Assembly: GCA_903789595.1 (NCBI GenBank)
Contig: CAIFEZ010000012.1
Coordinates: 38,359 to 102,358, forward strand
From: an uncultured eubacterium 1-6
GTDB taxonomy: Bacteria > Bacillota > Clostridia > Lachnospirales > Lachnospiraceae
DNA: 64,000 nucleotides
Direction: 5' to 3'
The notes under the pieces were generated by a model. It saw only the letters and a list, made by a program, of their open reading frames with translations. It had not been told where the DNA came from and did no database searches. Position 1 is the stretch's first letter. Each line of letters opens with the position of its first letter. Below, one piece after another: positions 61,357-64,000 of this stretch. A program made the translations under genes and the position numbers.

Positions 61357-62135
61357 AAACAGGCGGATTCGGATACCTGTCCGACTACAACAAAATGCAG
61401 GCGGCAGGTTTTGACTATGCGGAGCTTGATCTTCCAGAGCTCGAAAAAATAAGCGAAAACCAATACGAACACTTCCGGCGCAGTATTTTACAGAAGGAAT
61501 TTCCGGTTCTCACCGGAGCGCGATTATTTCCGATAACGGATCCCATCTTTATGGCGGAAGGCTTTGATCCGGAAAGCTTACGAGAGTATACGGTACACAC
61601 CTGCGAGCGGGCAGCAGGTGTCGGGATCCAAAAGATCATCATGGGAAACGGAAAAGCCAGATCCTTTACCGGAGAACTTGATCCAAAGAGGGAAGCGATT
61701 TTTATATCCTTCTTACAGATGATATCCGACATTGCTTCCGATCACAGCCTGGAATTCATTCTGGAACCTCTTGGTCCGGAATACTCCAATTATATCAACA
61801 CGATTCCCGAAGCAGTCGAACTGATCAAGCGTGTACAACGCAATAACATCTTTACAATGGCGGATCTTCGCCATATGGTAAGAGGAAATGAAAGCTTCGA
61901 TGACCTGATCTCATGCCGGGAATATATTCATCATATCCATGTCGACTTCCCCCTGACCTATCCGGAACGCCGATACCCTTCTGTTGATGACGGCTATGAT
62001 TATCAGCCATTCCTTAAGGCTCTTTCAGAAAGCGGATATCATGATACAATGACAGTCGAAGCAGATGTGCCTTCAGACTGGAAGAGTGCTTACCATCAGT
62101 TTCAACAGACTTTCCGTCTAAATGTTCATCCCTGA
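61353..62135 (+). CDS. Sugar phosphate isomerase/epimerase family (TIM barrel) 2
   Basis: 260 residues. AAGFDYAELDLPELEKIS near 13, QKIIMGNGKARSF near 92, LEFILEPLGPEYSNYINT near 132, NNIFTMADLRHMVRGNES near 163, IHHIHVDFPLTYPERR near 190 and HDTMTVEADVPSDW near 230 outline the metal barrel. It is the last gene of the operon and only distantly similar to the first isomerase. Confidence 0.86.
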   Translation: MKTGGFGYLSDYNKMQAAGFDYAELDLPELEKISENQYEHFRRSILQKEFPVLTGARLFPITDPIFMAEGFDPESLREYTVHTCERAAGVGIQKIIMGNGKARSFTGELDPKREAIFISFLQMISDIASDHSLEFILEPLGPEYSNYINTIPEAVELIKRVQRNNIFTMADLRHMVRGNESFDDLISCREYIHHIHVDFPLTYPERRYPSVDDGYDYQPFLKALSESGYHDTMTVEADVPSDWKSAYHQFQQTFRLNVHP

Positions 62136-62287
62136 TTTTCCGACATTGCTTGGGAAAAGCTTTCCAATGCCGGAAAAGGATATCGTCAATTACTTATTAA
62201 CAATGCTATTGCTGTCTGTTAAATTCATGAAGCAGAAAAAACGTCCGGGTAGTGACTTTGCAGTATCAGGGGCGTAATATGTAGGAA

Positions 62288-62330
62288 AAGGCCAGAGAAA
62301 CGAAGAAATGCTCTGGCCTTTGTCTGTCTT
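62288..62330 (+). terminator. Terminator of catabolic operon
   Basis: AAGGCCAGAG at 62288-62297 pairs perfectly with CTCTGGCCTT at 62311-62320, followed by a T-rich stretch. Bases 62136-62287 contain short open stretches that I do not recognise. Confidence 0.75.
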
Positions 62331-62379
62331 TGAACGAGCAGGATTTCGTTCAATGTTATAGTTCAGGGTGGATTATATT

Positions 62380-63069
62380 ATGAGTGATGATATTCTCGCA
62401 GAAACCAGATCATTGACTGTAGATTTTTTAAACGGGCCTGACTTTTTGCGAGCCCTGGATGGTGTAGACCTGACAATACACAAAGGTGAATTCGTGTCCT
62501 TGGTCGGCGTTTCCGGGAGCGGCAAAACCACGCTTTTGAACGCGATCGGCGGATTAATTGTCCCGACTTCCGGTTCCATAATCTTTAACAGCATTCGTTT
62601 TGATTCCATGAGTGAAGAAGAACGAACGATTTTCAGGAGAAATCATATCGGGTTCATTTTTCAAAATTTCAATCTCATCCCCTCGCTAAACATTTTTCAA
62701 AATATATGTTTTTCCGCTCAACTGTCGCAAAAACCCATCACCGCTCAGCAAGTGGAGAAAATAGCGCAGCAGCTGGGCATAGAGGATAAATTATCGCGGA
62801 TGCCAGCTGAATTATCCGGAGGGCAGCAGCAGAGGGCGGCAATTGCAAGGGCAATGCTAGCAAGGCCATCCCTGTTACTTGCGGATGAACCTACGGGAAG
62901 TCTGGATTCGCTCAATGGCAAATCCATCATGCAATTGCTTCGAAAGGCAGTATCTGAAAATAACATGTCCGTTCTTATGGCCACACATAATGAAGAATTT
63001 GCTTCACAAACCGATCGGATGATACATATTGAGGACGGTAAAATCATTGCGGAAGAGAGTAGAAAATGA
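62380..63069 (+). CDS. ABC transporter ATP-binding protein, MacB/LolD type
   Basis: 229 residues from ATG 62380. Walker [17 protein letters not shown] near 41, Q-loop [17 protein letters not shown] near 93, signature [15 protein letters not shown] near 147 and Walker [13 protein letters not shown] near 166. This subfamily powers FtsX-fold permeases used for lipoprotein release, antimicrobial peptide resistance or export. The region is more AT-rich than the genes to its left. Confidence 0.92.
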   Translation: MSDDILAETRSLTVDFLNGPDFLRALDGVDLTIHKGEFVSLVGVSGSGKTTLLNAIGGLIVPTSGSIIFNSIRFDSMSEEERTIFRRNHIGFIFQNFNLIPSLNIFQNICFSAQLSQKPITAQQVEKIAQQLGIEDKLSRMPAELSGGQQQRAAIARAMLARPSLLLADEPTGSLDSLNGKSIMQLLRKAVSENNMSVLMATHNEEFASQTDRMIHIEDGKIIAEESRK

Positions 63070-63952
63070 CAATTTCATAGATCTTGCCTATAAGAAAAAG
63101 ACCGCATTATACCGTCGGTTCCTTAAGGGAATAATCATAATCGGCGTTTTTTTGCTGACCCTTCTGCTGAGACTGTCTGCGTCAGAGATCATGAATTCAG
63201 CAGCCAGGAGTGTGCAGGAGCACGGAAATACCGCAGAAGCTCAAATAGAAAATGCAGACGCAGAGGTAGTCTCATCCCTTTCGAGGTCGCTTCACATTAA
63301 GAAAATCGGAAGAATCCATGATTTAGGAAAGCTCACCGATAAAGAACAGGTTTATGCGTCATGCGTTTACTGTGACACAGATACCTTTCAGACAATGATC
63401 CGCCCTTCTTTTACCTCTTTCAGCGGTACATATCCCGAAAACGTTAATGACATCATGCTTTCCACAGAAGCTTTAAAATATCTGGGGATCCACCATCCGA
63501 AAATCGGAATGACGATTTCTGCCGATTTTTATTGGAATGATCTCTTTCATACGCAAAATACAGGAAAACGAACCTTTACATTAACCGGTTATTACGATAG
63601 CTTGTCTGATTCCTCAACGGCATATATGTCCGGAAATGCAAAAATGCAAAGCAGATTCCATGATTATCCCTGCACACTGCTGGTTTCATTTACAAATCCC
63701 GTGATAACCAAAGCGGAAAGTCAGGACATCCTTTCCCGGTTGGCAGCTGATAAACAAGTTCAGATTACATCCGAAGATTCCGCGCTTTATACGTCTCTGG
63801 TGCATTTTTCCGGGAATATCGTTCTTGCCGCTTTCTCATTTCTTATTATTTGCTGTGTCATGATCTTTTTCATCAGCCGGATTATCCTTGCCACTTATAA
63901 GGAAAGTGTACGGTTTTGGGGTCTGATGAAGGTGCTGGGAGTTACTAACTAA
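63047..63952 (+). CDS. FtsX/MacB-type ABC permease, truncated at C-terminus
   Basis: About 302 residues. The start is uncertain: TTG 63047 has GAGGACGG upstream, TTG 63029 is the alternative; both overlap the ATPase gene. One helix ([17 protein letters not shown]) is followed by a 200-residue extracellular domain and a second helix ([20 protein letters not shown]). The frame stops at VLGVTN, just where a MacB-type permease should continue with two more helices. Either the gene is disrupted here or the rest lies past an insertion to the right. Confidence 0.7.
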   Translation: MRKRVENDNFIDLAYKKKTALYRRFLKGIIIIGVFLLTLLLRLSASEIMNSAARSVQEHGNTAEAQIENADAEVVSSLSRSLHIKKIGRIHDLGKLTDKEQVYASCVYCDTDTFQTMIRPSFTSFSGTYPENVNDIMLSTEALKYLGIHHPKIGMTISADFYWNDLFHTQNTGKRTFTLTGYYDSLSDSSTAYMSGNAKMQSRFHDYPCTLLVSFTNPVITKAESQDILSRLAADKQVQITSEDSALYTSLVHFSGNIVLAAFSFLIICCVMIFFISRIILATYKESVRFWGLMKVLGVTN

Positions 63953-64000
63953 AACTTCCCACACCCAAAAGGTGTATTGAACCTTGAAAACTCAATAATG

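Noticed and set aside
1..64000. CRISPR arrays, tRNA or rRNA genes
   Set aside because: No regularly spaced 25-40 bp repeats, cloverleaf-like sequences or rRNA segments were seen; the short tandem repeats found are coding or promoter repeats.

Overview
The window looks like chromosome from an anaerobic, probably spore-forming Clostridia of the Lachnospiraceae type. This rests on gene content and gene order (GerW/YtfJ next to a DUF2953 protein, RecU, a small alarmone synthetase, DUF6465, short-form HisG with HisZ, cmk-ispH-rpsA order) and on fairly high G+C. The species cannot be named from the sequence. I saw no rRNA, tRNA, CRISPR array or complete IS.

Layout. 1-10.5 kb: housekeeping genes (end of a YgiQ-type radical SAM protein, a BMP-like protein with a ParB-like segment, a phosphoesterase, DUF3786 plus an RpiR regulator, a BaiN-like flavoprotein, cmk-ispH-S1), interrupted by an internally deleted MATE gene. 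10.5-16.7 kb: an eroded accessory island holding a SnoaL-like remnant, a flavin/ferredoxin fusion, a second internally deleted MATE gene, an intact class-M sirtuin plus zinc-macrodomain pair, a remnant of an ATP-binding regulator with a 21-bp repeat, and an intact arsR-acr3-arsC arsenic operon. 16.8-41.4 kb: core genes for recombination (ruvAB, recG, recU), division and wall synthesis (zapA, FtsW-like, PBP), stress and signalling (Asp23, FakA-like kinase, small alarmone synthetase), coaD, rsmD, mgsA and a signal peptidase. 41.4-46 kb: hisZGDBI. 46-50.6 kb: a large beta-helix-like lipoprotein divergent from a two-component system. 50.7-51.1 kb: a scrap heap of antitoxin, hisD and hisI fragments. 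51.1-62.1 kb: a complete-looking catabolic locus with a LacI regulator and PfkB kinase divergent from a TRAP transporter, a Zn-dehydrogenase, a DapA-family aldolase, two Gfo/Idh/MocA oxidoreductases and two TIM-barrel isomerases, with four copies of a palindromic operator between the two arms. 62.4-64 kb: a MacB-type ABC transporter whose permease stops early.

The most unusual observations are: a family of 57-110 bp non-autonomous elements with about 13-bp inverted ends, three of four flanked by 8-bp direct repeats; a 245-nt two-frame coding overlap between the FtsW-like gene and the PBP gene; the catabolic cluster, whose enzyme set does not match a pathway I recognise; fossil his-operon pieces 5 kb from the intact operon; five 13-bp iterons in front of the two-component operon; and a sharp switch to AT-rich codons inside ispH.
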